Source: Selenomonadaceae bacterium
Lineage (GTDB): Bacteria > Bacillota > Negativicutes > Selenomonadales > Selenomonadaceae
Direction of reading: 5' to 3'
DNA length: 63,618 bases
NCBI GenBank assembly: GCA_017554235.1
Contig: JAFZIV010000036.1
Span: 1 to 63,618, forward strand
The notes below the pieces were generated by a model, which was given only the letters and a program-made list of their open reading frames with translations, searched no databases and had not been told where the DNA came from. Shown in pieces: positions 53,439 through 62,888 of the stretch; position 1 is the first letter of the stretch, and each line of letters begins with the position of its first letter. The position numbers and the translations under genes were made by a program.

Positions 53439-54464
53439 ATGCTTGAAGAAAAAATTAAAAGTGATGTAAAAAATTTTGCCGCGCAGATTTCTGAAGAAAG
53501 AATCGCAAAACCAGTAAGCAATGAACTTGTGCGATATAGCGATTCAGCTCACGAATCCGCCTATAAAATTTCTTACGATATCGCGGAAGTCACTTTGCCG
53601 CCGAAAATTGCCGCTACTCTTGAACGCGAACTTAGAATTTCTACCAATAAAATTAAATCAGAAAACGGAAAAAATTTAGATCAAGCAACCGTTCAGATTG
53701 TGACAGCAAGCACCAACACGATAATTGATGTTGTCAGCGGCGATAAAAATTTCGACGAGGCTAGCCGTCAACTCGTTGCACAATCAAAAACTGTTGTTAA
53801 AAATCTCGTAATTAAAAAAGGACAAGAAATTATTATCCAAGAGGGTAAACGTATTGGTGGAGAAGTCCTCAAAAAAGTTGGTATGAATATTTTTAAAGGA
53901 AGTAATCCTGCGATGAACGCGCTGGTTTTCGGCGACGTGATGAAAAATTCGGTTATGGCTCTGGTAGAGGGAAAAATAGACGCTGAACAATTCATCAAAG
54001 AAGTTAGCCGTAAATGCGCTGTTGTAGCTTTGCAGACATTTGTAGCTACTACCGTGCCGGGCGGAATTTTCGCAGGCGTGGCGATTGAATACGCTTGTAA
54101 CGCCGTATTCGCTAAGATGGACGCCGCAGAATATGCGATTAAAGATTTTTTAAAGGCGTCACAAAATCAAGCTACTGCAGACAGAAGAAAAGTTATCGAG
54201 AAAATTAAATCCGATGCTTTAACAGAAATGAAACGCCAACGCGATTTAATGCAAAAATTTTTTGCTGATGAAAAATTGAAATGGGACAGCAATGTTAAGG
54301 AAGGGTTTAAATTAATAGCGCAAGGAAGTTACGCTAATGACGTTGATGTTATCGCGCAGGGACTTGATAGGATATTACAAAATTTTGGAAGTCAAGTTGC
54401 TTTTTCCAGCAAGGAAGATTTCCGCAGAGATTTTCGCCAAAGAAAAATTGTTTTGAATTTGTAG
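53439..54464 (+). CDS. helical island protein, unknown, with start-less zinc-ribbon leader in frame
   Basis: 341 residues from ATG 53439. It is mostly alpha-helical. A hydrophobic centre (ALQTFVATTVPGGIFAGVAI, about 195-214) could insert in or bind a membrane, and charged helices lie on both sides. No family recognised. In the same frame, upstream codons from about 53349 read a zinc-ribbon-like leader (LNCHACGKRYTTKEKLDSLK, then VRCP) just after a good SD, but no ATG/GTG/TTG is present. The normal SD before 53439 is poor (AAAGGTTAGG). The original gene may have started upstream with a lost start codon. Confidence 0.55.
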   Translation: MLEEKIKSDVKNFAAQISEERIAKPVSNELVRYSDSAHESAYKISYDIAEVTLPPKIAATLERELRISTNKIKSENGKNLDQATVQIVTASTNTIIDVVSGDKNFDEASRQLVAQSKTVVKNLVIKKGQEIIIQEGKRIGGEVLKKVGMNIFKGSNPAMNALVFGDVMKNSVMALVEGKIDAEQFIKEVSRKCAVVALQTFVATTVPGGIFAGVAIEYACNAVFAKMDAAEYAIKDFLKASQNQATADRRKVIEKIKSDALTEMKRQRDLMQKFFADEKLKWDSNVKEGFKLIAQGSYANDVDVIAQGLDRILQNFGSQVAFSSKEDFRRDFRQRKIVLNL

Positions 54465-54478
54465 GGAGGGGATTTAAT

Positions 54479-55345
54479 TTGATTCCTGTTTTAATTGGAA
54501 TTGGCGGCGCAAATTTAATTGGAATTGGCGGCGCAAAAGTAATTAGTGATTTTTGGTCAGCTGACAAATATGAAAGTCAGGCACTCAACGTCAACTATGA
54601 AGCGTTTACTATGGTGGAAACTGCGTCAAGGCGTTTGAGGTCTCAATACGAAAAACTCGAAGGCACTATGACTAAACTTGCCAATCGTAAACGCGGAATA
54701 ATGAGTGGAAGTCTGCCAAAATTTATAGAAGTACACGAAAAAATTATCCAGATAAATCTTGAAACACTTCCTTCTGTTGACGTAAAAAATTTGGCGTTGC
54801 GTCCTGAAAATCTGCGCGAAATGAATCAAATGATTTCTGTATCCGGTATTCAGATGTCTGACAAAGAAATTGTTTCAACGTTTCTTTTTTCGATTGAATA
54901 TGGAGTACTTTTGGGCGGAATTCTCGGCGGAATTAGCGGAGCGATTAAAAAAGACGCAAAAATTAAATTAGACATTGCCAACACGCGCGGCGACGAGGCA
55001 GATACAATCGCTTACAATATCGACAACGCACGAGTTGCACTTGAAGGCATTGAAAGTAAAGCCGAATCAGTTTTGAAGTTGATAACTACAATGAATGCGC
55101 TTTTCTTAAAAAGTATTCGTTACACGAGCGAAATTATAAACCGCAACGGCTTTAACGTCGAAGATTACAGCAACGCGGACATTGATGCGATTATGAACTG
55201 TTGCAACTTCGCTAAAGGAATTTCTGATATTTTGAAAGCACCGCTCTTCGACGATAACGGTAAACTTCATAAACAAATTAATGAAACTTTGAGGGTCGGC
55301 AATGAATATGTTCAGAAAATGCAAACTGTGTTAGGAGGAAAATAA
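54479..55345 (+). CDS. glycine-zipper-like island protein, unknown
   Basis: 288 residues. The N-terminus IPVLIGIGGANLIGIGGAKV is a perfect in-frame duplication at DNA level. A second hydrophobic GxxxG segment (YGVLLGGILGGISGAIKK) lies near 140-157. The rest is helical and charged. The glycine-zipper pattern fits membrane association or pore-like assembly (inference). TTG start with GGGAGGGG 7-8 nt upstream. It lies 14 bp after the gene before and directly abuts the ferredoxin-fusion gene. Confidence 0.6.
   Translation: MIPVLIGIGGANLIGIGGAKVISDFWSADKYESQALNVNYEAFTMVETASRRLRSQYEKLEGTMTKLANRKRGIMSGSLPKFIEVHEKIIQINLETLPSVDVKNLALRPENLREMNQMISVSGIQMSDKEIVSTFLFSIEYGVLLGGILGGISGAIKKDAKIKLDIANTRGDEADTIAYNIDNARVALEGIESKAESVLKLITTMNALFLKSIRYTSEIINRNGFNVEDYSNADIDAIMNCCNFAKGISDILKAPLFDDNGKLHKQINETLRVGNEYVQKMQTVLGGK
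54490..54537 (+). repeat. 24-bp perfect tandem duplication
   Basis: Two identical 24-bp copies beginning TTTAATTGGAATTGG encode LIGIGGAN and LIGIGGAK. The period of 24 keeps the frame, so copy number could vary without breaking the gene. Confidence 0.85.
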
Positions 55346-56341
55346 ATGTACAAATTAAAAGTTCAACGCAACAAATGTAACGCTTGCGGAATGTGTGCGC
55401 TTGAAAGTAATGTCCTGCATGAAGATTCGGCGGGTATTGTCGAAGTTATTGGCGAAGGTATTATCGCGGACGCCGATGTTGAAAAAATTAAAAATGTCAT
55501 TGGACTTTGTCCAACAGAAGCATTGAGTTTGATTGAAGATTCGATAGACGTTGCCGCCCGTATCGCCGAATTGAAAAAGAAAATGCAGGAACCGTTGACG
55601 TTTACGCCACCTTCCAAAGATAATTACGAATTTTCTTTGGAAGACAAAGATCAGTATGCAGAAGAGCTTACGCGCTCAAGTTCAGCTAGCGTTGATGGCG
55701 ATTGGGAATATAATTATAAATCTTATGAATCCGCAAAATCTGCCGGTGAAAGGGCTTTTCGCGATGAAATTTATTCACAAGCAGATGCACTAGGTCAGCA
55801 GGTAATTGTTATGTACGAGCAACGCAAGATGAATAAAGTTGCGCGATATGCAGAAACGAGTGGAAATTATAAATACGGCGTTCATCAGCGGCTTATAAAA
55901 AAATTGCGTGCCTTTGTCAACGAAATTGAAAGTTACACCGGTAAAAAAATTTCCTTGCCGTCAAATTTTTATAATTTTTACACGAAAGATACCGAATACA
56001 TTGACAATCTTCAAGATCACGCTAATAAATGGGTTGCAGAAGGTTTCAAAGAGAATATGAAGCCAGCGAGTGAATTTTACACTTGCGTCAAAACTGATAA
56101 AACGGACGATTATGTTAAGGTTAGTCACTGGTTCGGTGACGATGAATATAAAACAGTAAAAAAATATGCATATTATATCAATAAAGAGAGTATTGGGCGT
56201 TTTTATCGTTATGTTGCTCGTGCGGCGTGGTATGCTGGCAAATACACTTCAAAATTTTGCGAAAGAGAACTGGAGCGTTTCCATAAAGAAATTACCGAAG
56301 AATGGAAAAATAAAATTTCTTATCTGTTGCAGAAAGTGTAG
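55346..56341 (+). CDS. ferredoxin-domain fusion protein, unknown
   Basis: 331 residues. The first 65 are a [4Fe-4S] ferredoxin: CNACGMC (C-x2-C-x2-C, about 11-17) with the distal GLCPTEAL (Cys at about 52). The remaining 265 residues have no recognised domain. They are rich in charged and aromatic residues (SESAK, EEWKNK, YRYVARAAWYAGKYTSKFCE) with a SHWFGDDEYK block. The ATG follows the previous stop immediately, so the two are translated together. Electron transfer or iron-cluster sensing is possible; no enzyme can be named. Last gene of the island. Confidence 0.65.
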   Translation: MYKLKVQRNKCNACGMCALESNVLHEDSAGIVEVIGEGIIADADVEKIKNVIGLCPTEALSLIEDSIDVAARIAELKKKMQEPLTFTPPSKDNYEFSLEDKDQYAEELTRSSSASVDGDWEYNYKSYESAKSAGERAFRDEIYSQADALGQQVIVMYEQRKMNKVARYAETSGNYKYGVHQRLIKKLRAFVNEIESYTGKKISLPSNFYNFYTKDTEYIDNLQDHANKWVAEGFKENMKPASEFYTCVKTDKTDDYVKVSHWFGDDEYKTVKKYAYYINKESIGRFYRYVARAAWYAGKYTSKFCERELERFHKEITEEWKNKISYLLQKV

Positions 56342-56401
56342 CAGAAAAAATTTTGAGTAAAATTTTTCATAAACAAGTTTTGGAGATAACAATTTTTATG
56401 T

Positions 56402-56440
56402 AAACTAAAACGACGAGCCATTAAAGCCCGTCGTTTTTTT
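56402..56440 (+). terminator. hairpin repeat, right border of the island
   Basis: Second copy of AAACTAAAACGACGAGC; the arm pairs with GCCCGTCGTTT (one mismatch) and is followed by T7. Just upstream an ATG-TAA start-stop pair (56399-56404) follows a GGAG site, as if an ORF had been deleted between them. The 56342-56466 gap has nothing else. Confidence 0.7.
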
Positions 56441-56466
56441 ATTGCCAATTATAAAAAAAATTTTTG

Positions 56467-57066
56467 TTAATCTTTATTATTTATTATCCAATTATCCAAA
56501 AATTTCATTTGCGCTTCCGTGTGAAACCAATGCTCGCCATTTTCCATAATCGTAACTTCAAAATTATTTTTTTCCGCAAATTCAATTATCGTTTCAATCG
56601 ACGTTAAATTATCTTTTTCGCCATATAAAATTTTCGTCGGAACACTCCATTTCAACGGGTGAGCTCTGACATACGAAAGATATTCCCAAGATAAATTTTC
56701 TCCAAATGAAGTTTCAATTATTTTTTCATTTTTCAATTCATCTTCAGAAATATTTTCAAATGCCATAAGATTTTTTATCAATTTTTCCATATTCACAACA
56801 GGCGAAATGAAATAAGCCTTCAAAATTTCGTCCGCAATATCTGCATTCATCGCGTAAAATGCGCCGATACTGTTCGCTATCAAAATAATTTTTTCGTAAT
56901 GATTTTTTAAATTTTTTACGGCTTGATTAATTTCTTTTGCATTCTCATAAGGCATAAAATTTTTATAATCAAAGCCGATAATGTCACAATCCTGGAAAAA
57001 TTTTTTGTAATGTTCAGATTCACTCGGACTGCCGCCTTTTCCGTGTATGTACAGTACTAAATCCAT
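56467..57066 (-). CDS. alpha/beta-hydrolase-like protein
   Basis: 199 residues. VLYIHGKGGSPSESEHYKKF near the N-terminus is the oxyanion loop, ANSIGAF (about 69-75) fits the GxSxG nucleophile elbow loosely, and GEHWFHTEAQM near the end carries the histidine. It is probably a small serine hydrolase of unknown substrate. The ATG at 57066 lies 5 bp after the mraY stop; longer in-frame starts would overlap mraY. SD weak. Confidence 0.7.
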   Translation of the reverse strand: MDLVLYIHGKGGSPSESEHYKKFFQDCDIIGFDYKNFMPYENAKEINQAVKNLKNHYEKIILIANSIGAFYAMNADIADEILKAYFISPVVNMEKLIKNLMAFENISEDELKNEKIIETSFGENLSWEYLSYVRAHPLKWSVPTKILYGEKDNLTSIETIIEFAEKNNFEVTIMENGEHWFHTEAQMKFLDNWIINNKD

Positions 57067-57071
57067 TTTAT

Positions 57072-58046
57072 TCACGCAAATGCAACTGATGAACCTATCA
57101 GCAAAATTATTCCGATTATGCCGCCGATTAATCCGACAGTCCAAAATACCATTACAACTTTAATTTCTTTCCAACCGCCCAATTCAAAATGATGATGTAA
57201 AGGGCTCATTCTAAAAATTCTTTTTCCTGTTGTTTGATAAGAAATTACTTGCAAAATTACTGACAAAGCCTCGCAGACAAAAATTATTCCGACAAAAACT
57301 AAAAGAAATTCAGTATGCGTCAAAATTCCCATAGCCGCAAATGCTCCGCCCAATGCCAATGAACCTGTATCGCCCATAAAAATTTTTGCCGGATGAAAAT
57401 TAAATCTCAAAAATCCAATGCAAGCTCCGACCGTCGCCGCGCAGAATATCGCTAAATTATAATGTCCTGTGATAAGACAAATTACTCCGTAACAACTCGA
57501 CGCAATCGCCATACAACCCGACGCTAATCCGTCAAGTCCGTCAGTTAAATTTACAGCATTTGACGCGCCGACTATTACCAACAAAACTAAAACATAATAA
57601 AAAATTCCTAAGTCGACCGTTCTTTCAAAAATTGGTAACCAAATTGTCGTTTCAATTCCTAAATGCGTCGTTGCAATGTAAATCGTTACTGCCGCAATTA
57701 TAATTTGTCCCAAAAGTTTTTGTTTTGCTTTTAAGCCCAAATTTCTTTTTTTGACAACTTTTATATAATCGTCCAAAAATCCCAATACAAAATGTCCTGC
57801 AACGATAAACACCGCTACTAAAGTTTCAGCAGTCCATTCTGCACAGAATAAAGTCGAAATAATAATTCCGGCTATCAAAAAAATTCCGCCCATTGTCGGC
57901 GTACCGCTTTTAACTTTGTGACTTGCAGGACCTTCATCACGAATACTTTGTCCAAATTTCAGTTTGTGTAACAGCGGAATTAAAATTGGTCCTATAATTA
58001 ACACAATGCCTGCCGAAATAGCCGCCGCCATTAAAATTTCAATCAA
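57072..58046 (-). CDS. mraY: phospho-N-acetylmuramoyl-pentapeptide transferase
   Basis: Makes lipid I in peptidoglycan synthesis. About ten transmembrane helices in 324 residues. DGPASHKVKSGTPTMGGIF, the catalytic DDYIKVVKKRNLGLKAKQK segment, NAVNLTDGLDGLASG and MGDTGSLALGG with the HHHFELGGWKE loop are all present. The start is probably TTG at 58046; an ATG five codons later is an alternative. It is separated from the usual mur/fts cluster and sits between a GT2 gene and a hydrolase. Confidence 0.96.
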   Translation of the reverse strand: MIEILMAAAISAGIVLIIGPILIPLLHKLKFGQSIRDEGPASHKVKSGTPTMGGIFLIAGIIISTLFCAEWTAETLVAVFIVAGHFVLGFLDDYIKVVKKRNLGLKAKQKLLGQIIIAAVTIYIATTHLGIETTIWLPIFERTVDLGIFYYVLVLLVIVGASNAVNLTDGLDGLASGCMAIASSCYGVICLITGHYNLAIFCAATVGACIGFLRFNFHPAKIFMGDTGSLALGGAFAAMGILTHTEFLLVFVGIIFVCEALSVILQVISYQTTGKRIFRMSPLHHHFELGGWKEIKVVMVFWTVGLIGGIIGIILLIGSSVAFA

Positions 58047-58063
58047 AATATTTCACGCCCGAT

Positions 58064-59179
58064 TCAAATAATTTTTTTATCATAGTCATCTAATAATCTT
58101 TTTAACTGTTTAATCAATTTATTTTGTTGCTGAATTAAATCTTCTCGCTGACGCAATAAATAATTTTGTTGAGCAAAAATATTTGCTTGCCACCACGTAT
58201 TATTAAATCCGTGAAAAAGATATTTTACCAATGTCGTATTTTCGCCAAAAATTGGCAACATTTCTTCATAAATTGCATTATCTAATTCAATCGGAATATT
58301 TTCACCATCATAAAGCGGACGAATGTGATCTCTAAATATTGCTTCAAATGTTTGAATAAGACATTGTTCCCTTAAAATTCTATTCTCGTCAAGAATCGGA
58401 ATTTTTTTTGCCATTTGCGCTTCATAATTAAAAATAGCTTTAATGCTTTTAATCACTTTTCCAAATTTATCAATTCTCGGAGAATGAACAACAGACTCTG
58501 AATGATGTCTGTAAATGTAAGAATTGTCTTTTAACATAAAGTAATTTTTTGCAAGACATAATGCTTCTAAAGCAAAAGGTTGATCTTGTGCCATAGGCGC
58601 ATCAGGATAATGTATTCCATTATCAATCAAAAAATTTCTTTTATATACAAATTTAAATGTATTTGCCCAAATTCTATTTTTTATCCAATTATTAATAAGC
58701 CTTTCACGTATGTCAGAGCCCAAAAAACCTTCTTGTCTATTTTCCCATGCAATTTCTAATTTATCAAAACGAATAGGATTTGAATCTTCTTGATGACTTC
58801 TATAATGTCCTAAAAAATGAATGACATCAACGCCATTTTCCGTTTTTTTCGTGACTTTGTGCAATTTTTTTATAATATCTGGAAGTATGGCATCATCACC
58901 ATCAATAAACCAAACATATTCGCCACGAGCATTTTTTAATCCGAAATTTCTCGCGGGACCTTGTCCTTGATTTTTTTCTTGCTGAAAAATACGAATTTTT
59001 TCATTGTCTCCATACAATTCGCGACAAAGTTCGTAAGAATTATCTGTTGAGCAGTCGTCGACAATTATAATTTCAAAATCTTGAAACGTTTGCGCCAAAA
59101 TGCTGTCTACGCAAATTTTTATATACTTTTCGACATTGTACATCGGAATGATTATCGAAAAATAAGGTGTAGTGTCCAT
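58064..59179 (-). CDS. glycosyltransferase, GT2 family
   Basis: 371 residues. The GT-A domain begins FSIIIPMYNVEKYIKICVDS with EIIIVDDCSTDNS and the metal-binding DGDDA in VWFIDGDDAILPD. The second half is less conserved. The last 35 residues form a Gln/Leu/Lys coiled-coil tail (QQNYLLRQREDLIQQQNK). It should add a sugar to a lipid or surface polymer. AAGGAGG precedes the ATG. It lies between purL and mraY. Confidence 0.88.
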   Translation of the reverse strand: MDTTPYFSIIIPMYNVEKYIKICVDSILAQTFQDFEIIIVDDCSTDNSYELCRELYGDNEKIRIFQQEKNQGQGPARNFGLKNARGEYVWFIDGDDAILPDIIKKLHKVTKKTENGVDVIHFLGHYRSHQEDSNPIRFDKLEIAWENRQEGFLGSDIRERLINNWIKNRIWANTFKFVYKRNFLIDNGIHYPDAPMAQDQPFALEALCLAKNYFMLKDNSYIYRHHSESVVHSPRIDKFGKVIKSIKAIFNYEAQMAKKIPILDENRILREQCLIQTFEAIFRDHIRPLYDGENIPIELDNAIYEEMLPIFGENTTLVKYLFHGFNNTWWQANIFAQQNYLLRQREDLIQQQNKLIKQLKRLLDDYDKKII

Positions 59180-59188
59180 AAAGCCTCC

Positions 59189-62100
59189 TTACGAAAAATA
59201 TTTTACGCCAGATTCAAATAAATGTTGATTTTTATTGCCTGAAACATTTTTGCAAACATTTTCGCCAATACGTTCAGAATGCCCCATTTTTCCAAAAATT
59301 TTTCCGGTTTTATCTGTAATTCCTTCAATCGCCCACGCCGAGCCATTAGGATTAAAAGGCAGTTCACTTGTCGGATTATCATCAAAATCAACATATTGCG
59401 TCGCAATTTGTCCATTTGAAGATAATTTTTTCAACCAACTTTCATTAGCCGCAAATCTGCCTTCACCGTGCGAAACCGCGATTGTATGAACATCTCCAAC
59501 TTTGCAACCGCTTAACCACGCTGAAGAATTATTTACAATTTTCGTCCTAACCATTGTGCTGACGTGCCGTCCAAGTGAATTATGCGTTAAAGTCGGCGAA
59601 TCTTCCTCAATTTCGCAAATTTCGCCATAAGGCAACAATCCCAATTTTATTAAAGCTTGAAAACCGTTGCAAATTCCCAAAATTAAGCCGTCGCGAAGTT
59701 TTAAAAATTTCATAATTTCTTCCGCAATACGAGGATTTCTGAACATCGCCGCAATAAATTTTCCTGAACCGTCCGGCTCATCGCCGCCGCTAAATCCGCC
59801 CGGTAACATTATAATCTGCGCGGATTGAATTTTTTTAATCATAGCGTCGACACTTTCTGCTACCGCTTGAGGTGTCAAATTTCTTATGACAAAAATTTCA
59901 GGTTCTCCGCCTGATTGTCGCCAAACTTTCGCGCTGTCATATTCGCAATTTGTACCGGGAAATACAGGTATAAAAATTTTTGGACGAGTAATTTTAAATT
60001 TAGGCTTATTGACGACAAAATTTTTACTTTCACTATTAACTATTAACTTTTCACTATTTACTTTAGTAGGAAAAATTTTCTCAAGTGGTTCACTATATGC
60101 ACGTTTAATTTCGTCTAAATAAATTGTTTCATTGTCAAACTCAATCTGCGCGGCGTCTGTAGTTATCCCAATTTCTTCAAAATCAAGTTCGCAATTCGAT
60201 TCAACTATCAAACTTCCGTAATTTTTTACGTACAAATCAACTTTTTTCGTAAATTTAAATCCTATGTCATTTCCTATCGCCATTTCGGAAATCGCCGCTG
60301 ATATTCCGCCATATCCTAAACTTTTCGCCGAAATTATTTTTCCCGCGCAGATTAATTCATAAACTTTTTTAAAATTATTTTTCAGTAATTCAAAGTCAGG
60401 TACTCCAAATTTATCGCGTTTGCACTCAACCAAATAAACTTTATTTCCTGCCGCTTTAAATTCAGGCGAAATTACTTTGTCCGCGTCAACGACTGCAACC
60501 GCAAAACTTACCAATGTCGGCGGTACATTTAATTTTTCAAAAGTTCCGCTCATCGAATCCTTGCCGCCTATCGCCGCCACTCCAAAATTTTTCTGCGCTT
60601 TAAATGCTCCCAATAAAGCCGCAAATGGTTTTCCCCATTTTTCGGGAACATTTTCAAGTTTTTCAAAATATTCTTGGAAAGTTAAATAACTTTTTGAAAA
60701 ATCTGCGCCTATCGCTACCAATTTTGCCAATGAACTTGTTACCGCGTCAATCGCTCCGTGATACGGACTCCAACTCGAAATTTCCGCGTCAAATCCAAAT
60801 GTCATCGCCGTTGCTGTTTTTGTTTCATTTTCTACAGGAATTTTCGCGACCATTCCTTCAGCAGGCGTCAACTGATTTTTTCCACCAAATGGCATTAATA
60901 CTGTTGCCGCGCCTATCGTCGAATCAAATCTTTCTACCAATCCTTTTTGACTGCAGACATTTAAATTTTTAAGATTTTCAAGAAGTGAATAGTTTTTAGT
61001 GAAAAGTGAATAGTTTTTAGGATTTTTTACAGAAACTTTTATGTGACGCTTTACGCCGTTTGTATCAAAAAATTTTCTGCTGATTTTTACAATTTCCTTG
61101 CCGCGCCACTTCATTACCAAATTTTTTTCATCAGTAACCGTCGCAACGATATAAGCTTCTAAATTTTCTTCATCAGCAAATTTTATAAATTTTTCTGCGT
61201 CATTTTTATCAAGTACAACAGCCATTCTTTCCTGCGATTCAGAAATTGCAAGTTCAGTTCCGTCAAGTCCGTCATATTTTTTGCGCACCGCGTCCAAATT
61301 TATTTGCAAACCTTCAGCAAGTTCTCCTACCGCAACAGCTACGCCACCCGCGCCAAAATCATTGCAACGCTTAATTAATTTGCTGACTTCAGGATTTCTA
61401 AAAAGTCGCTGAATTTTTCTTTCAGTCGGCGGATTTCCCTTTTGAACTTCCGCGCCGCTTTTCGTCAAAGATTTTACAGTATGAACTTTGCTTGAACCCG
61501 TCGCTCCGCCGATTCCGTCGCGTCCAGTACGCCCGCCCAATAAAATTACAACATCGCCCGCAACAGGTTTTTTGCGAATTACATTATTTTTTGGCGCAGC
61601 CGCGATTACCGCGCCAATTTCCATTCTTTTCGCCAAATAACCTTCGTGATAAATTTCTTTAACTTGTCCAGTCGCCAATCCGATTTGATTTCCGTATGAA
61701 CTGTAGCCTTGCGCCGCGCCGCGAGTAATTTTTTTCTGCGGAAGTTTTCCTTTTAAAGTTTCAGAAAAATTTTTTCTCGGATCTGCCGCTCCTGTCACGC
61801 GCATTGCTTGATAAACATAACTTCGACCGCTTAACGGGTCTCTTATCGCTCCGCCTAAACATGTTGCCGCTCCGCCAAATGGTTCAATTTCCGTCGGGTG
61901 ATTGTGCGTTTCATTTTTAAACATTACGAGCCAATCTTCTAATTTCCCGTCAACTTCCGCTTTTATTTGAATACTGCACGCATTTATTTCTTCAGATTCA
62001 TCTAAATTTTTTAAAATTCCTTCGCGTTTTAAAATTTTTGCCGCGATTGTTCCCAAATCCATTAAAGTTACAGGTTTATCGGAATTTTTTTCTGCCAAAT

Positions 62101-62863
62101 ATTTTTTATAAGTTTCTTCAAATTCTTCGCGATATTTTCCATTTTCAAAATTTACTTCATCAATTATCGTCGTAAAAGTTGTGTGCCTGCAATGGTCAGA
62201 CCAGTAAGTATCAATAACTTTCAATTCGGTAATTGTCGGATTGCGTTTTGCTTCTTCACGAAAATATTTTTGACAAAATTTTAAATCCTCAAAACTCATC
62301 GCAAAATTTCTATCGCTAAGAAAAGTTTTTAAATTTTCGTCGCTCATTTCATTAAAATCTGAAATAATTTCGACATCTGCAGGAATTTCAACAGAAATTT
62401 TCAATGTTTTAGGCAGTTCAAAACTTGCCTCGCGTGATTCAATCGCATTAATCGAATAAGATTTAATCTTGTCAACTTCTTCAGCAGTAATTTCTCCAAT
62501 TAATGAAAAAATCTGCGCAGAATGAATTATCGGACGTTCTTTTCCAGTCACAAGCTGAACACATTGAGCCGCCGAATCTGCGCGAATATCGAATTGTCCC
62601 GGCAAATATTCAACCGCAAAAGTTTTTTTCAAATCAATATCGCTCGGCAATTCAAAATAAAAATCGTCAACATTCGGTTCACGGAAAACTATATCGCGCA
62701 CTTTTTCAAAATCTGCGTCGTCAATGTCTTCAATGTCGTATCTTACAAAAAGTCTCACTGCTTGCAAATTTTTTATGTCTAACGTCTCGCGAAAATCTTC
62801 AAGCAAATTTTTTGCCGGTACGTTAAAGCCTTCTCGCTTTTCTACATAAATTCTTTTTACCAT
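59189..62863 (-). CDS. purL: phosphoribosylformylglycinamidine synthase (single chain)
   Basis: 1224 residues combining a PurS-like N-terminus (about 1-130), two PurM-like synthetase halves (NETHNHPTEIEPFGGAATCLGG near 318, DFGAGGVAV near 498), and a C-terminal glutaminase with LGICNGFQALIKLG and PGGFSGGDEPDGSG. It makes FGAM in purine synthesis using glutamine. Two linkers (about residues 615-633 and 935-950) are encoded by heptad repeats (KNYSLFTKNYSLL and KVNSEKLIVNSESK). ATG with AGGAGG 6 nt upstream. Confidence 0.97.
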   Translation of the reverse strand: MVKRIYVEKREGFNVPAKNLLEDFRETLDIKNLQAVRLFVRYDIEDIDDADFEKVRDIVFREPNVDDFYFELPSDIDLKKTFAVEYLPGQFDIRADSAAQCVQLVTGKERPIIHSAQIFSLIGEITAEEVDKIKSYSINAIESREASFELPKTLKISVEIPADVEIISDFNEMSDENLKTFLSDRNFAMSFEDLKFCQKYFREEAKRNPTITELKVIDTYWSDHCRHTTFTTIIDEVNFENGKYREEFEETYKKYLAEKNSDKPVTLMDLGTIAAKILKREGILKNLDESEEINACSIQIKAEVDGKLEDWLVMFKNETHNHPTEIEPFGGAATCLGGAIRDPLSGRSYVYQAMRVTGAADPRKNFSETLKGKLPQKKITRGAAQGYSSYGNQIGLATGQVKEIYHEGYLAKRMEIGAVIAAAPKNNVIRKKPVAGDVVILLGGRTGRDGIGGATGSSKVHTVKSLTKSGAEVQKGNPPTERKIQRLFRNPEVSKLIKRCNDFGAGGVAVAVGELAEGLQINLDAVRKKYDGLDGTELAISESQERMAVVLDKNDAEKFIKFADEENLEAYIVATVTDEKNLVMKWRGKEIVKISRKFFDTNGVKRHIKVSVKNPKNYSLFTKNYSLLENLKNLNVCSQKGLVERFDSTIGAATVLMPFGGKNQLTPAEGMVAKIPVENETKTATAMTFGFDAEISSWSPYHGAIDAVTSSLAKLVAIGADFSKSYLTFQEYFEKLENVPEKWGKPFAALLGAFKAQKNFGVAAIGGKDSMSGTFEKLNVPPTLVSFAVAVVDADKVISPEFKAAGNKVYLVECKRDKFGVPDFELLKNNFKKVYELICAGKIISAKSLGYGGISAAISEMAIGNDIGFKFTKKVDLYVKNYGSLIVESNCELDFEEIGITTDAAQIEFDNETIYLDEIKRAYSEPLEKIFPTKVNSEKLIVNSESKNFVVNKPKFKITRPKIFIPVFPGTNCEYDSAKVWRQSGGEPEIFVIRNLTPQAVAESVDAMIKKIQSAQIIMLPGGFSGGDEPDGSGKFIAAMFRNPRIAEEIMKFLKLRDGLILGICNGFQALIKLGLLPYGEICEIEEDSPTLTHNSLGRHVSTMVRTKIVNNSSAWLSGCKVGDVHTIAVSHGEGRFAANESWLKKLSSNGQIATQYVDFDDNPTSELPFNPNGSAWAIEGITDKTGKIFGKMGHSERIGENVCKNVSGNKNQHLFESGVKYFS
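60028..60061. repeat. heptad repeat inside purL, site 1
   Basis: TTCACTA/TTAACTA heptads in the plus-strand view, related to the array at 28383-28469. They encode the linker KVNSEKLIVNSESK of PurL in frame. Confidence 0.65.
60983..61020. repeat. heptad repeat inside purL, site 2
   Basis: GTGAATAGTTTTTAGTGAAA-type units encode KNYSLFTKNYSLLENL in frame between two PurL domains. Same repeat family as site 1. Confidence 0.65.
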
Positions 62864-62888
62864 AGCTACCTCCTAAGCATTTTTATTC

